This document shows positions 1-8,052 of a stretch of DNA of 64,000 nt, piece by piece; positions within the stretch are counted from its first letter, which is position 1, and the number at the start of each line of letters is the position of its first letter. A program made the position numbers and the translations under genes. The stretch is from Cutibacterium porci (GTDB lineage: Bacteria > Actinomycetota > Actinomycetes > Propionibacteriales > Propionibacteriaceae): the NCBI RefSeq assembly GCF_009696315.1, contig NZ_VUMG01000003.1:310001-374000 (forward strand), written 5' to 3'. The notes beneath the pieces are model-generated. The model was given only the letters and a program-made list of their open reading frames with translations, was not told the DNA's origin and ran no database searches.

Positions 1-1789
1 CAGCGCTTCGTGGTATTCCTGCTTTCGGACGCACGGAGATGCGCTTGACCCAGCTCAGATCATCCGTCAGCCCGACGGTGTGTGCCGGGTCGGCCCTGGA
101 GGGATCATTGGTCAAGTACCCGCCTGATACAAGGACGTCACGTTGGGCGTCGTCAAGCTTTGTGACGACCGCAACATCGTCAACCTTGGAGAAATACCAC
201 CATGATCCGCTGATGTTGGCGTCATCGACCTGGTGGACGGTGATGTTTTTGGCGCCTTCCAGGGCATCGGAAAACTGCTTGACCTGAGCCGACTCCAGGG
301 CGGGCACACCCTCCATCGAGACATGGAGCAAGGCCATCCCCGGGGGCATACCGGTGCTCGTCTGCGCGTTGGCCTGGGAGAACAACGCTGAAACGATGAG
401 AAGCCCGGTAGCGGTTGCGGTGACCAGACCCGCCGCCACACCTGCGAAGACGCAATGCCACCCGCCCCGGCTGGAAAGAGCTCGATGAGCAGCAAGAGCC
501 CGGCCTACGGGGCGATGTGTCCGGACCAGACGAGAGAGCACGAAGGGTGCCCCCAAACCACCGGCCACTGCACACATCCCAGCGACCACAGCGACCGCGG
601 TGAAGGTTGCGTCAGCCCCCAGGAGACCCCACAGGCACACTGCGCAGCCCAGTACCAGAGCCGCCCACCCCAGCCGACGAGCCGTGTTCATGTTGATCCC
701 TCGCCGCTTCACGGTCTTACGACGGGAGGGAACCATGTTCACCATGGCCGCAGGAAGTACCCCGATGACCAATGCCATCACCAACGGGACCGTGGGGAAT
801 CGCCAAGGCCCCAACGGAGCAGAAGCCCTGGGGGCCATGTACCACCGCGCCGCAGCGACCACCGCCTGGCCCAGGGCCACAGACATCAGCGAGACGGTTT
901 CTGCAACGAGGAGGGCCACCGTCTTACTCATGGCCGATACCGATCGACGGCGTACCCCGATAGCCAGAAGGGGGGATGCGATGCGTCTGAGTAGGGCCGT
1001 CAGTGCCGCGCCGGACACGACTGCCCCCAGCAGGCCAAACACCAGCCATGCCAGGTTCTGATCCACGAATGCCTTCGGCGTCAGCCCGTGAGCTTCGCTG
1101 GCAGAACGGGTCTGTGTGGTATCGCAGTCACCTGCAAGCTTCAGGGTCTCGGCGAGGAGACTGCATACGTCACCGGGCTCCTGGGAGATGAACCCAATTT
1201 GCCCATTGCCCCTGATACCGGCACGTCCAGCGTCATCGCGGGAAATCCGCCATGACTGCCATGTGCCTGGAGCCGCAAGAACCAAGGTCGCAGCCCGATC
1301 GTAGACGGCTTCGACATGGCCGGTGACCGTGAGGTGGAGATCACCTGCCTTGGCAGACAACCGCGATCCATCATCAGCGCCAAGAGTACTGGTGGCCAGA
1401 ACCTCCCCGGCCTTCGCCGGCCAGCGACCCGAGGTCAGCCGATAGCGACCTTGCGTGGCCGAACCGGCCATGGGCATCTCTTGGTAGGCGACGTCATCGT
1501 ACTGTACAAGGTTGATATTGCTGTAGAGCTGGGGAAAGGGCGCCGATGCCTGCAACGTGTTATTACGAGGTATCGGTACGGGGGTACCTGGAGGCACGTC
1601 TTCCTGCAGCGAGAAGAGACCGCTGGTGGAGCCGTAGCTCGCGATGTTCTTCTGTTCATCGGACAGTTGCCGAGCATTGGTGATGCCGCTGGAGACAGTC
1701 AGAGCTACAACGACCAGAGCCAGCGGAATGACGCGAAGCCACGTCCGCCAGTTCGACACGACGAGCCGGGTGACGTGGACGACCCACAT
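1..1789 (-). CDS. ABC transporter permease, FtsX/MacB-like or bacteriocin-type (3' end outside window)
   Basis: An uninterrupted frame of at least 596 codons runs from an ATG at 1789 leftwards off the window edge with no stop. The N-terminus (MWVVHVTRLVVSNWRTWLRV) is followed by one membrane helix, a long extracytoplasmic region of about 220 residues, then a group of hydrophobic helices from about residue 245 to 470, and a second extracytoplasmic stretch. This layout fits permeases paired with LolD/MacB-type ATPases, including those of lactococcin-972-type bacteriocin export loci. The ATG lies one base after the stop of the ATPase gene, so the two are translated as a unit and should form one transporter in the cytoplasmic membrane. 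The substrate is unknown. Identity as a permease is fairly sure; the subfamily is not. Confidence 0.8.
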   Translation of the reverse strand, partial: MWVVHVTRLVVSNWRTWLRVIPLALVVVALTVSSGITNARQLSDEQKNIASYGSTSGLFSLQEDVPPGTPVPIPRNNTLQASAPFPQLYSNINLVQYDDVAYQEMPMAGSATQGRYRLTSGRWPAKAGEVLATSTLGADDGSRLSAKAGDLHLTVTGHVEAVYDRAATLVLAAPGTWQSWRISRDDAGRAGIRGNGQIGFISQEPGDVCSLLAETLKLAGDCDTTQTRSASEAHGLTPKAFVDQNLAWLVFGLLGAVVSGAALTALLRRIASPLLAIGVRRRSVSAMSKTVALLVAETVSLMSVALGQAVVAAARWYMAPRASAPLGPWRFPTVPLVMALVIGVLPAAMVNMVPSRRKTVKRRGINMNTARRLGWAALVLGCAVCLWGLLGADATFTAVAVVAGMCAVAGGLGAPFVLSRLVRTHRPVGRALAAHRALSSRGGWHCVFAGVAAGLVTATATGLLIVSALFSQANAQTSTGMPPGMALLHVSMEGVPALESAQVKQFSDALEGAKNITVHQVDDANISGSWWYFSKVDDVAVVTKLDDAQRDVLVSGGYLTNDPSRADPAHTVGLTDDLSWVKRISVRPKAGIPRSA

Positions 1790-1790
1790 C

Positions 1791-2489
1791 TCATACCTCC
1801 TCGAGAACCCCGTCCTCCATGTCGAGAACCCGGTCGACATAGTCGCAGGCTCGCGGATCATGGGAGGACAGCAGGACTGCACGATCAGCACCGTCGGTGA
1901 CGATGTGACGCAAGACCTTGAAGATCATGTCAGTATTGGCCCGGTCGAGCTGGCCAGTCGGTTCATCGGCGAGCACGATTCGATGACCGCCAGCAATCGC
2001 ACGGGCGATCCCCACCCGCTGAGCCTGACCCCCAGACATCTCAGCAGGACGTCGATCTGCCAATTCAGCGACCCCCACCTCTTTGAGAGCATCCATGGCA
2101 ATGGCCGCAGAATTTTTAATTTCACGCGCCCGCAGGACAAGCTCAATATTCTCACGGGACGTAAAATCGGGGACGAGCCCATGATGCTGAAAAACCATCC
2201 CCATTTCATGAAGACGAATGGCGTCCCGTCGTGATTCTGAGATTTTCGTGATGTCCACTCCGTTGATGCACACCGCCCCGCGCAATGGAGACAGGAGCCC
2301 AGAGAGCACATTGAGCAGGGTTGTCTTTCCGGAACCACTCACTCCGCGAACGAGTATCAGCTCACCGGTGTGCAGCACAAGATCAACACCTTTGAGTACC
2401 TCGTCACCCTTAACATAGGAAACATGGACATCACTGGCCTTGAGGGGGTGAGCCATCCCCTCAAGGCCTTGTCGTTGCGATGTCAGCAC
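1791..2489 (-). CDS. ABC transporter ATP-binding protein, LolD/MacB-like
   Basis: A 232-residue nucleotide-binding subunit. Walker A (GVSGSGKTT), the ABC signature (MSGGQAQRVGIARA) and Walker B with the following Glu (IVLADEPTGQLD) are all intact, followed by a switch His (SSHD). The DEPTGQLD form is typical of LolD/MacB-type export or lipoprotein-release systems. The GTG start at 2489 overlaps the end of the small secreted gene by seven bases. An ATG at 2456, preceded directly by GAGGGG, is the alternative and would give 221 residues. The permease follows after one base. The likely job is to energise export or extraction of something handled with the small secreted protein; bacteriocin-type ABC systems have a similar layout, but the substrate is not shown. 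Confidence 0.88.
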   Translation of the reverse strand: MLTSQRQGLEGMAHPLKASDVHVSYVKGDEVLKGVDLVLHTGELILVRGVSGSGKTTLLNVLSGLLSPLRGAVCINGVDITKISESRRDAIRLHEMGMVFQHHGLVPDFTSRENIELVLRAREIKNSAAIAMDALKEVGVAELADRRPAEMSGGQAQRVGIARAIAGGHRIVLADEPTGQLDRANTDMIFKVLRHIVTDGADRAVLLSSHDPRACDYVDRVLDMEDGVLEEV

Positions 2490-2831
2490 CGATGACCCAA
2501 TCCATAGGATGAGGCTTCATCATGATCTTTCCACCAGAACGACGAATCATTCGTCCACGGCTTATAATCCCAGCAATGCCCCTTCTGGTTTACATCATAC
2601 CAAAATGCGGCACCATAAGGAGTCTGATTTTTTACAGAACTGAGAGAATCATTCTGATTTTTGTTAAAGTTATAGTAACCTACCTTAGTCTGTTTCGCAA
2701 TGAGACCATGGAAATTCGAGTCGGCATACATTTCCAACGCAGCCTTCGACGGCGCCGGCGCTGCCGCCAAAACAGTGGCACCCATACACGCCGCCACGAC
2801 CCCCCCCAACTATTTTCCTATTAACGGACAT
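2483..2831 (-). CDS. Small secreted beta/gamma-crystallin-like (peptidase inhibitor I36-like) protein, reading frame broken at a G8 tract
   Basis: The mature part (about 85 residues) shows two half-repeats of crystallin/I36 type: MYADSNFHG...NDSLSSVKN and FWYDVNQKGHCW...DEASSYGL. The N/D-x-x-S-S sequences match the calcium-site consensus of beta/gamma crystallins. An ATG at 2831 with AGAGG eight bases upstream would start a proper signal peptide (MSVNRKIVGG..., AAAPAPSKA). A run of eight G (2800-2807 on the plus strand as C) puts it out of frame; seven would restore it. With eight G the only in-frame start is a TTG at 2809, preceded by AGGA, giving a signal sequence without its positive end. 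The gene heads the ABC operon and lies under an iron box. It could be a secreted inhibitor, a stress protein or the transporter's cargo; function unknown. Confidence 0.68.
2800..2807 (-). repeat. G8 homopolymer in signal-peptide codons
   Basis: Eight consecutive G on the coding strand, between the ATG at 2831 and the mature crystallin-like domain. The tract decides whether the ATG or a downstream TTG reads the protein. Such tracts slip during replication, and poly(C/G) variation has been discussed for Cutibacterium surface proteins. Confidence 0.85.
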
Positions 2832-2880
2832 GGCTAAAACCTCTATTCTTGATCGCCCGCTGCTCTGCGGCGCGTGATAC

Positions 2881-2912
2881 TTAGGTTAACCCACCCTAAG
2901 ACGGCCTGTCAA
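2881..2912 (-). promoter_or_regulatory. Promoter with DtxR/IdeR-type iron box
   Basis: On the minus strand TTGACA (2912-2907) and TTAACC (2889-2884) stand 17 bases apart. The 19-base TTAGGTTAACCCACCCTAA (2881-2899, plus strand) overlaps the spacer and -10. It matches the DtxR consensus (TWAGGTTAGSCTAACCTWA) at 16 of 19 positions by my count. It sits 50 bases before the ATG of the small secreted gene, where an iron-bound DtxR would block transcription. No other start in this region uses it. Confidence 0.72.
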
Positions 2913-2919
2913 GAGTGGG

Positions 2920-3807
2920 TCACAACAGCTTATCCAGCGTCGCCCCCGCCAGAAATCCCACGGCGCACAATAACTCGGCCAACCCGGTATTACGCAGTAC
3001 AGGGACAAGGGACATCCCGGTAACTCGATCAATCATGGCCCGCACAGTTGGTGCCAGAAATATGACCGCCCCCAGCCCCAAAAGAAACCACCACGTCTGC
3101 ATCCCTGCGGCGAGGATGACACCGACGCAGGCCAGAAACACCAGCACCAGGTACAGCACCCTCGTCGCTTGGGCTCCCAGCCGAGTCTCCAGAGTGCGCT
3201 TGCCACTGATGCGGTCCCCGTCGATGTCACGCAGATTGTTGGCCACCAGCACCGCGCACGCCAGGAACCCGATGAGGCTAGCTGTCACCCACCCGGCAGC
3301 ACCGACGTGATCGGTCTGGACGTACACCGTGCCACCGACGGCCACCAGCCCGAAGAAGACGAAGACGAAAACCTCCCCCAGCCCGGCATATCCGTAAGGA
3401 TGAGGTCCCCCGGTGTAGAACCAGGCCGCGAGGATGCAGGCCAGCCCGACGATGATGAACCACCAGTGTCCGGTGATGATGGTGATGACGAGACCGGCCA
3501 CCGCCGAGACACCGAAACACCCAAAGGCCGCCGCCTTGACGCGGGAGGGCTCAGCCACCCCGGACCCAACTAACCGCAGTGGACCAACTCGATCCTCACC
3601 GTCCGAGCCGCGAATCCCGTCAGAATAGTCATTGGCGAAATTCACCCCAATAACGAGCCCCAAAGCCACCACTAGGCACAGTACGGCTAGCCCCCAGCGT
3701 GCACCACCGTCAGAGATAGCGATCGCGGTACCTGCCAACACCGGCGAAATCGCAGTAGGAAGGGTGCGAGGACGAGCCCCTTCGAGCCATTCGGCTGCTG
3801 TGGCCAT
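2920..3807 (-). CDS. menA: 1,4-dihydroxy-2-naphthoate polyprenyltransferase
   Basis: A membrane prenyltransferase that attaches the polyprenyl chain to 1,4-dihydroxy-2-naphthoate to give demethylmenaquinone. The protein has 295 residues with eight to nine hydrophobic helices. The first prenyl-diphosphate/Mg site is clear near residue 60 (NDYSDGIRGSDGEDRVGPLR) and the second Asp-rich site is NNLRDIDGDRISGKRTLETR. ATG 3807 is chosen because GGGAG stands six bases before it; a TTG at 3813 would add two residues. The gene is divergent from an MFS exporter and its 3' end comes close to the iron-box promoter of the next operon. Other men genes are not in the window. Confidence 0.95.
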   Translation of the reverse strand: MATAAEWLEGARPRTLPTAISPVLAGTAIAISDGGARWGLAVLCLVVALGLVIGVNFANDYSDGIRGSDGEDRVGPLRLVGSGVAEPSRVKAAAFGCFGVSAVAGLVITIITGHWWFIIVGLACILAAWFYTGGPHPYGYAGLGEVFVFVFFGLVAVGGTVYVQTDHVGAAGWVTASLIGFLACAVLVANNLRDIDGDRISGKRTLETRLGAQATRVLYLVLVFLACVGVILAAGMQTWWFLLGLGAVIFLAPTVRAMIDRVTGMSLVPVLRNTGLAELLCAVGFLAGATLDKLL

Positions 3808-4007
3808 GGACAACTCCCTGAATCAGTGATAGAGACGCGACGTGTGTGCGTCAGATGAACGCCAGACCGAAGATCTTTTCGGAACACACACCACTGGCGA
3901 CCATATCGCCGCTGCACATCCAACCCCACATCTGCACAAGCCACGAAAACGATAGATAATCATAAATACCCTTTACGCCCGCCCGAGTTTTGCCAGGAGA
4001 TCTCACC

Positions 4008-5294
4008 GTGAGAACCATGTTCGCCAGCCTGACCGTTCCGAACTATCGGATCTACTTCTCAGGCACCCTGATGGCGAATATGGGTCAGTGGATGGCCCGC
4101 ACCGCCCAGTCATGGCTCGTGCTCATCATCCTCACTCACGGCAATGCCGCGATGCTCGGCTGGGTGATGGCTGTCAACTTCGCACCGATCCTCCTCGTCA
4201 CGCCGTGGGCTGGTGCTCTGGCCGACCGAATCTCCAAGCGTCGCATCATGGTGACGGCGCAGATCGTCATGGCTATTGATGCAGCGATTCTTTCCACCCT
4301 GGTTCTCACCGGGACGGTGCAACTGTGGATGGTTTTCGTCATCTCGGCCATGGATGGCGTCGCCGGCGCCTTCTACAGCCCGGCCACCCAGGCCTTCGTT
4401 TCTGAGCTGGTACCGCTGAAGAACCTTCCCAACGCAGTGAGCCTCAACTCGGCATCCTTTAATGGTGCCCGGTTGCTGGGCCCAGGCCTCGGCGGCTTGC
4501 TCATTGCAGCAGTCGGCGTCGGCTGGGTCATGGCTATTAACGTCTTCTGCTTTATTGGATTCATCTCCACCCTGCTGCTCATCAAGGCCGACCGCCTTTA
4601 CACGTCCCCGCCAGCACGCGAGAAAGCCCGAGTTCGCGACGGCATTCGCTACGTCAAGCGGCGTCCGGATCTTGTCATTTTGCTGACAATCGGATTCATG
4701 ATGGGCACTTTCGGATTCAACTTCAACATTTCCGACGCCGTCATGGCAACCCAGGCTTTCGGAAAAGGATCCGGAGAATACGGCCTCCTCGGTTCTCTCA
4801 TGGGCATCGGGTCGATGGCTGCCGCGCTGGGAGCAGCTCGACGCAAACCGCGGCTGCGCTGGGTTGAACTCGCCTTGCTGGTCTACAGCATCAGCATGGG
4901 CCTGTCGGCACTCGCACCTAACTACGGCACCTTCGCTATCCTCAAGATCTTCGTCGGGTGGGGAGCCATTTCAACCCTCATCACAGCAAACGCCATGGTG
5001 CAGACCTCGGTCACACCGCAGATGCGTGGCCGGGTGATGAGCCTGTGGGCCACTCTGGTCATGGGCGGCACCCCGTTTGTCTCCCCGATCGTCGGGTGGA
5101 TAGGCAACGCTATCGGTCCCCGCGCTACGGTCGCCTGGGGGGCCATCAGCCTGGGCATTACCTTCGTGGTTATTACCGCCGTTATTATGCACAACGACCG
5201 CATTCGGATCGTGTTCGATCCGTCCAAGCGGGCACCATGGTTGAGGCAGGTACGTGGCAAGGTGACTATCGACTACGTCCAACAAACGAAGTGA
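4008..5294 (+). CDS. MFS transporter, drug/siderophore exporter type (MFS_3)
   Basis: A 428-residue protein with about twelve hydrophobic helices. The MFS loop 2-3 motif is readable (GALADRISKRRIMV), as is the opening MFASLTVPNYRIYFSG typical of the EntS/MefA-like DHA3 group. GTG 4008 is chosen because AGGAG lies eight bases upstream; an upstream in-frame TTG at 3990 lacks a site. It is divergent from menA across about 200 bases, where I see only an A/T-rich stretch (about 3947-3970) that may hold its promoter. Downstream, dhaK begins after 90 bases. The substrate cannot be read from sequence. Confidence 0.9.
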   Translation: MRTMFASLTVPNYRIYFSGTLMANMGQWMARTAQSWLVLIILTHGNAAMLGWVMAVNFAPILLVTPWAGALADRISKRRIMVTAQIVMAIDAAILSTLVLTGTVQLWMVFVISAMDGVAGAFYSPATQAFVSELVPLKNLPNAVSLNSASFNGARLLGPGLGGLLIAAVGVGWVMAINVFCFIGFISTLLLIKADRLYTSPPAREKARVRDGIRYVKRRPDLVILLTIGFMMGTFGFNFNISDAVMATQAFGKGSGEYGLLGSLMGIGSMAAALGAARRKPRLRWVELALLVYSISMGLSALAPNYGTFAILKIFVGWGAISTLITANAMVQTSVTPQMRGRVMSLWATLVMGGTPFVSPIVGWIGNAIGPRATVAWGAISLGITFVVITAVIMHNDRIRIVFDPSKRAPWLRQVRGKVTIDYVQQTK

Positions 5295-5384
5295 ATGAGG
5301 CAGTTGTGCACTAGCGGACGAATACCGTGCCCCATTTGGTCGGCCCCCTCTGGACAATTGGGGTCAAGATGGTTCACTAGTGGC

Positions 5385-6386
5385 ATGAAGAAACTCATCA
5401 ACGCTGTTGAGGATGTCGTCGTTGATTCTCTGCGCGGTGTTGCAGCCGCTCACCCTGACTCCCTGAAAGTCGATCTTGACCATCGCATCGTGCTGCGCGC
5501 CAGCGGACCGGTGGACGGAAAGGTTGGATTAGTCTCTGGTGGCGGTTCGGGCCACGAGCCGCTGCACTCGGGCTACGTCGGACGCGGCATGCTCGACGCC
5601 GCCTGCTGCGGTGAGGTCTTCACCTCTCCCGTCCCCGACCAGATCACCGAGGCAACCAAGGCCGTCGACGGTGGCGCCGGTGTTCTCCACATCGTCAAGA
5701 ATTACACCGGCGATGTCATGAACTTTGACATGGCTGCCGAAATGGCCTCAATGGAGGCAGGCACCCGCGTCGAGTCCGTCGTTATCGCTGACGATGTTGC
5801 CGTCCAAGACTCTCTGTACACCGCCGGGCGTCGCGGAGTCGGTTTGACGGTGCTTGCCGAGAAAATCCTTGGTGCAGCAGCCGAGGAAAAGCGCGATCTC
5901 GACGCCCTGCTCGCCCTCGCACAGCGCATCAATGAAGGCGGTCGTTCCTTTGGCGTGGCACTGACGTCCTGCACCGTCCCAGCTGCGGGAAAGCCCACTT
6001 TCGACCTCAGTGACAACGAGATGGAATTGGGCGTCGGCATCCATGGCGAGCCCGGTCGCGAAACCACCACATTGGGCACCGCCGCCGACGTCGCCTCCCA
6101 GATCGTTGAGCCTATTCTGGCTGACCGTGATTTCACTGCAAGCCCAGTTATCGCCATGCTTAACGGCATGGGCGGTACGCCTCTCATCGAGCAGTACCTG
6201 GTATGGGGAGAAATCGCCAAGATTCTGGCAGGCAAGGGCGTCACGGTTGCCCGCACCTTGGTCGGCAATCACATTACGAGTTTGGAGATGGCAGGATGTT
6301 CATTGACCTTGCTCTCCGCTGACGACGATCTCCTCACGTTGTGGGATGCCCCGGTGGAGACTCCTGGACTTCGATGGGGATGCTGA
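5385..6386 (+). CDS. dhaK: PTS-dependent dihydroxyacetone kinase, substrate-binding subunit DhaK
   Basis: DhaK binds dihydroxyacetone covalently through a histidine while DhaL-ADP passes on the phosphate. The 333-residue protein shows the glycine-rich binding loop SGGGSGHEPLHSGYVG near residues 47-62, NFDMAAEMA in the middle and the hemiaminal-forming His220 in GVGIHGEPG. ATG 5385 is chosen because homology starts at MKKLINAVEDVV; the 30 codons before it are non-conserved. It is the first gene of dhaKLM and overlaps dhaL by one base (TGATG). The product dihydroxyacetone phosphate enters glycolysis, which fits glycerol or DHA use on skin lipids (inference). Confidence 0.96.
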   Translation: MKKLINAVEDVVVDSLRGVAAAHPDSLKVDLDHRIVLRASGPVDGKVGLVSGGGSGHEPLHSGYVGRGMLDAACCGEVFTSPVPDQITEATKAVDGGAGVLHIVKNYTGDVMNFDMAAEMASMEAGTRVESVVIADDVAVQDSLYTAGRRGVGLTVLAEKILGAAAEEKRDLDALLALAQRINEGGRSFGVALTSCTVPAAGKPTFDLSDNEMELGVGIHGEPGRETTTLGTAADVASQIVEPILADRDFTASPVIAMLNGMGGTPLIEQYLVWGEIAKILAGKGVTVARTLVGNHITSLEMAGCSLTLLSADDDLLTLWDAPVETPGLRWGC

Positions 6387-7030
6387 TGTCTAACATTTCT
6401 GCCGCGAGTGTTTCCGAGTGGCTCAAGGACTACTCGGCGGCCATTTCGGAACACGCGAATGAACTCACTGACTTGGATCGACAGATCGGCGATGCTGACC
6501 ACGGCTCAAATATGGCTCGCGGGATGACCGCAGTCGCCGCTCTTGACCCCGCGTCTTTCACCTCTGCCGCTGAGCTGCTTAAAAAGGCGGGGATGACGCT
6601 CGTCAGCACCGTCGGTGGTGCATCGGGCCCTCTTTATGGCACCTTCTTTTTGCGGCTATCGACGGTTATCAAGACCGACGGCGAGCCCACTGCTCAATTG
6701 CTCGCTGATGCCCTCGACGCTGGCTTGGCTGGCATCGTGGCCCGTGGCAAGGCTGAGGTCGGTGACAAGACTCTAGTTGACGCCCTGTCCCCCGCCGTTG
6801 ACGCTGCGAAGAAGGTTGCAGCTAATGGTGGTTCTGCCGCCGAGGCCCTGACGAAGGCCGCCGAAGCCGCTAACAAAGGCCGCGATGCGACTATCGACAT
6901 GGTGGCCCGTCGGGGCCGGGCGTCGTACCTTGGAGAGCGAAGCAAAGGACACCAGGACCCAGGAGCCACCTCGATGGCCCTACTTGTGGTGTCGGTCGCA
7001 CACTCCCTGTCAGGAGCTAGTCATGAGTGA
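6386..7030 (+). CDS. dhaL: Dihydroxyacetone kinase, ADP-binding subunit DhaL
   Basis: DhaL holds ADP permanently as a cofactor, is rephosphorylated by DhaM and phosphorylates DHA on DhaK. The 214-residue protein carries the Asp-rich Mg/nucleotide site in LDRQIGDADHGSNMARG and the helix-capping SGPLYGTFF. The conserved C-terminal DP(GA)T motif is seen in HQDPGATSMA. ATG 6386 overlaps the dhaK stop and has GGGGA five bases upstream; in-frame ATGs at 6374 and 6380 are less likely. The end overlaps dhaM by eight bases, so the three subunits are coupled in translation. Confidence 0.95.
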   Translation: MSNISAASVSEWLKDYSAAISEHANELTDLDRQIGDADHGSNMARGMTAVAALDPASFTSAAELLKKAGMTLVSTVGGASGPLYGTFFLRLSTVIKTDGEPTAQLLADALDAGLAGIVARGKAEVGDKTLVDALSPAVDAAKKVAANGGSAAEALTKAAEAANKGRDATIDMVARRGRASYLGERSKGHQDPGATSMALLVVSVAHSLSGASHE

Positions 7031-7448
7031 CCAAGGGGTAGGAATCGTCATCGTCTCCCACAGCCGACCGCTGGGTCGGGCTGCAGCCGACCTCGCATCA
7101 CAGATGCTGCCTGGTCCGGACACTCCACCCATCGAGGTTGCCGCCGGCCTTGACGACACCACATTGGGTACCGACGCCACTGCGGTGAGCGCGGCGATCG
7201 AAAAAGTGAGCGCCTGTGACGGAATCCTCGTCCTCGTCGATCTCGGATCAGCCATCCTGTCGGCAGAAATGGCGCTGGACTTCCTTGATGCCGATATCGC
7301 TAGCAAGGTGAAGATCTCCACTGCTCCGCTGGTGGAGGGAGCTGTCGTAGCCGCTGTCATGGCATCCACGGGAGCGGAGTTAGAGGTCGTCGCTGCTGAA
7401 GCAGAGAAAGCTCTGGATCCAAAAATCACCCAGCTCTCCAACGACTGA
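7023..7448 (+). CDS. dhaM: Dihydroxyacetone kinase phosphotransfer subunit DhaM (EIIA domain only)
   Basis: DhaM relays phosphate from the PTS protein HPr to DhaL-ADP. At 141 residues it is the short form with only the EIIA-Man-like domain. VSHSRPLGRAAADLASQM near residues 10-28 contains the phospho-accepting His, and DLGSAILSAEMALDFL matches the family core. The E. coli protein has extra HPr- and EI-like domains; they are absent here, so cellular HPr and EI must feed it. ATG 7023 lies inside the end of dhaL. A hairpin follows the stop. Confidence 0.94.
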   Translation: MSDQGVGIVIVSHSRPLGRAAADLASQMLPGPDTPPIEVAAGLDDTTLGTDATAVSAAIEKVSACDGILVLVDLGSAILSAEMALDFLDADIASKVKISTAPLVEGAVVAAVMASTGAELEVVAAEAEKALDPKITQLSND

Positions 7449-7458
7449 ACCTCGTAAA

Positions 7459-7497
7459 CGCGCTATGGTGCCTGGCCCATCCAGACACCATGGCGCG
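7459..7497. terminator. Hairpin between convergent dhaM and dCMP deaminase
   Basis: CGCGC-T-ATGGTG (7459-7470) faces CACCAT-G-GCGCG (7486-7497), eleven pairs with one mismatch and a 15-base loop. It has no clear T tail on either strand but sits exactly between two converging stops. Confidence 0.55.
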
Positions 7498-7516
7498 AGT
7501 TGAGTCCGCGACGCCG

Positions 7517-7975
7517 TCACAGCTGCCAGTTGACCAGGTCGTCTTCACCCAGCTCACCGTCAGGCCAGACAGCCCGAACAACGCCAGCTGCTGCCAGCGC
7601 CTTGCGGCAGCCAGCACACGGCTTATCGGTGACATATGCGGTAGAACCAGCAGTATCTCGGGTGGCAAAGAGCAAGGCGTTCACCTCGGCATGAATGGCT
7701 ATGCAAAATCCAGGGGACCCCGGCACGTCGTAATCAGAGAATGCTGGCACCTCGCCATAGCCTAACCGCCCACGGGGGCACGCTCCCTCAAGGCAGTCCG
7801 GGCGGCCGGGCGCAGCACCGTTGTACCCGGTAGCGATGATGCGGTGTTCGTGGACGAGCAACGCCCCCACCCGACGACGTGTGCATTTGGCTCGCGCCGA
7901 GACGGCCTCAGCTATGCCTAGGAAGTATTCGTCCCAATCGGGCACAGTGACAACGGTGCCCTTCACCTCGGCCAT
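7517..7975 (-). CDS. dCMP/cytidine deaminase family zinc enzyme
   Basis: The 152-residue protein shows both zinc motifs of the deoxycytidylate deaminase family: HAEVNALLFA (His and catalytic Glu) and PCAGCRKAL (two Cys). The extra Cys/His-containing segment between GYNG and HAEVN (RPDCLEGACPRGRLGYG) is typical of dCMP deaminases of the ComEB type. Such enzymes make dUMP for thymidylate synthesis. It stands alone between the dha operon (convergent) and the CDF gene (same strand, 77 bases away). Other zinc deaminases of this fold are possible, so no gene symbol is given. Confidence 0.88.
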   Translation of the reverse strand: MAEVKGTVVTVPDWDEYFLGIAEAVSARAKCTRRRVGALLVHEHRIIATGYNGAAPGRPDCLEGACPRGRLGYGEVPAFSDYDVPGSPGFCIAIHAEVNALLFATRDTAGSTAYVTDKPCAGCRKALAAAGVVRAVWPDGELGEDDLVNWQL

Positions 7976-8052
7976 CTCGGACTCCTTTCGTTCGTCTTCA
8001 CGCCTGCCAGACGCCGTAATGGCTGAATCACTATGTCCGACCTTAACCCGGC

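Noticed and set aside
39-1900. Many overlapping frames on both strands at the left edge, which could suggest small genes or a broken gene
   Set aside because: A single uninterrupted minus-strand frame with permease features covers the whole stretch from 1789 to the edge; the others are shadows of it.
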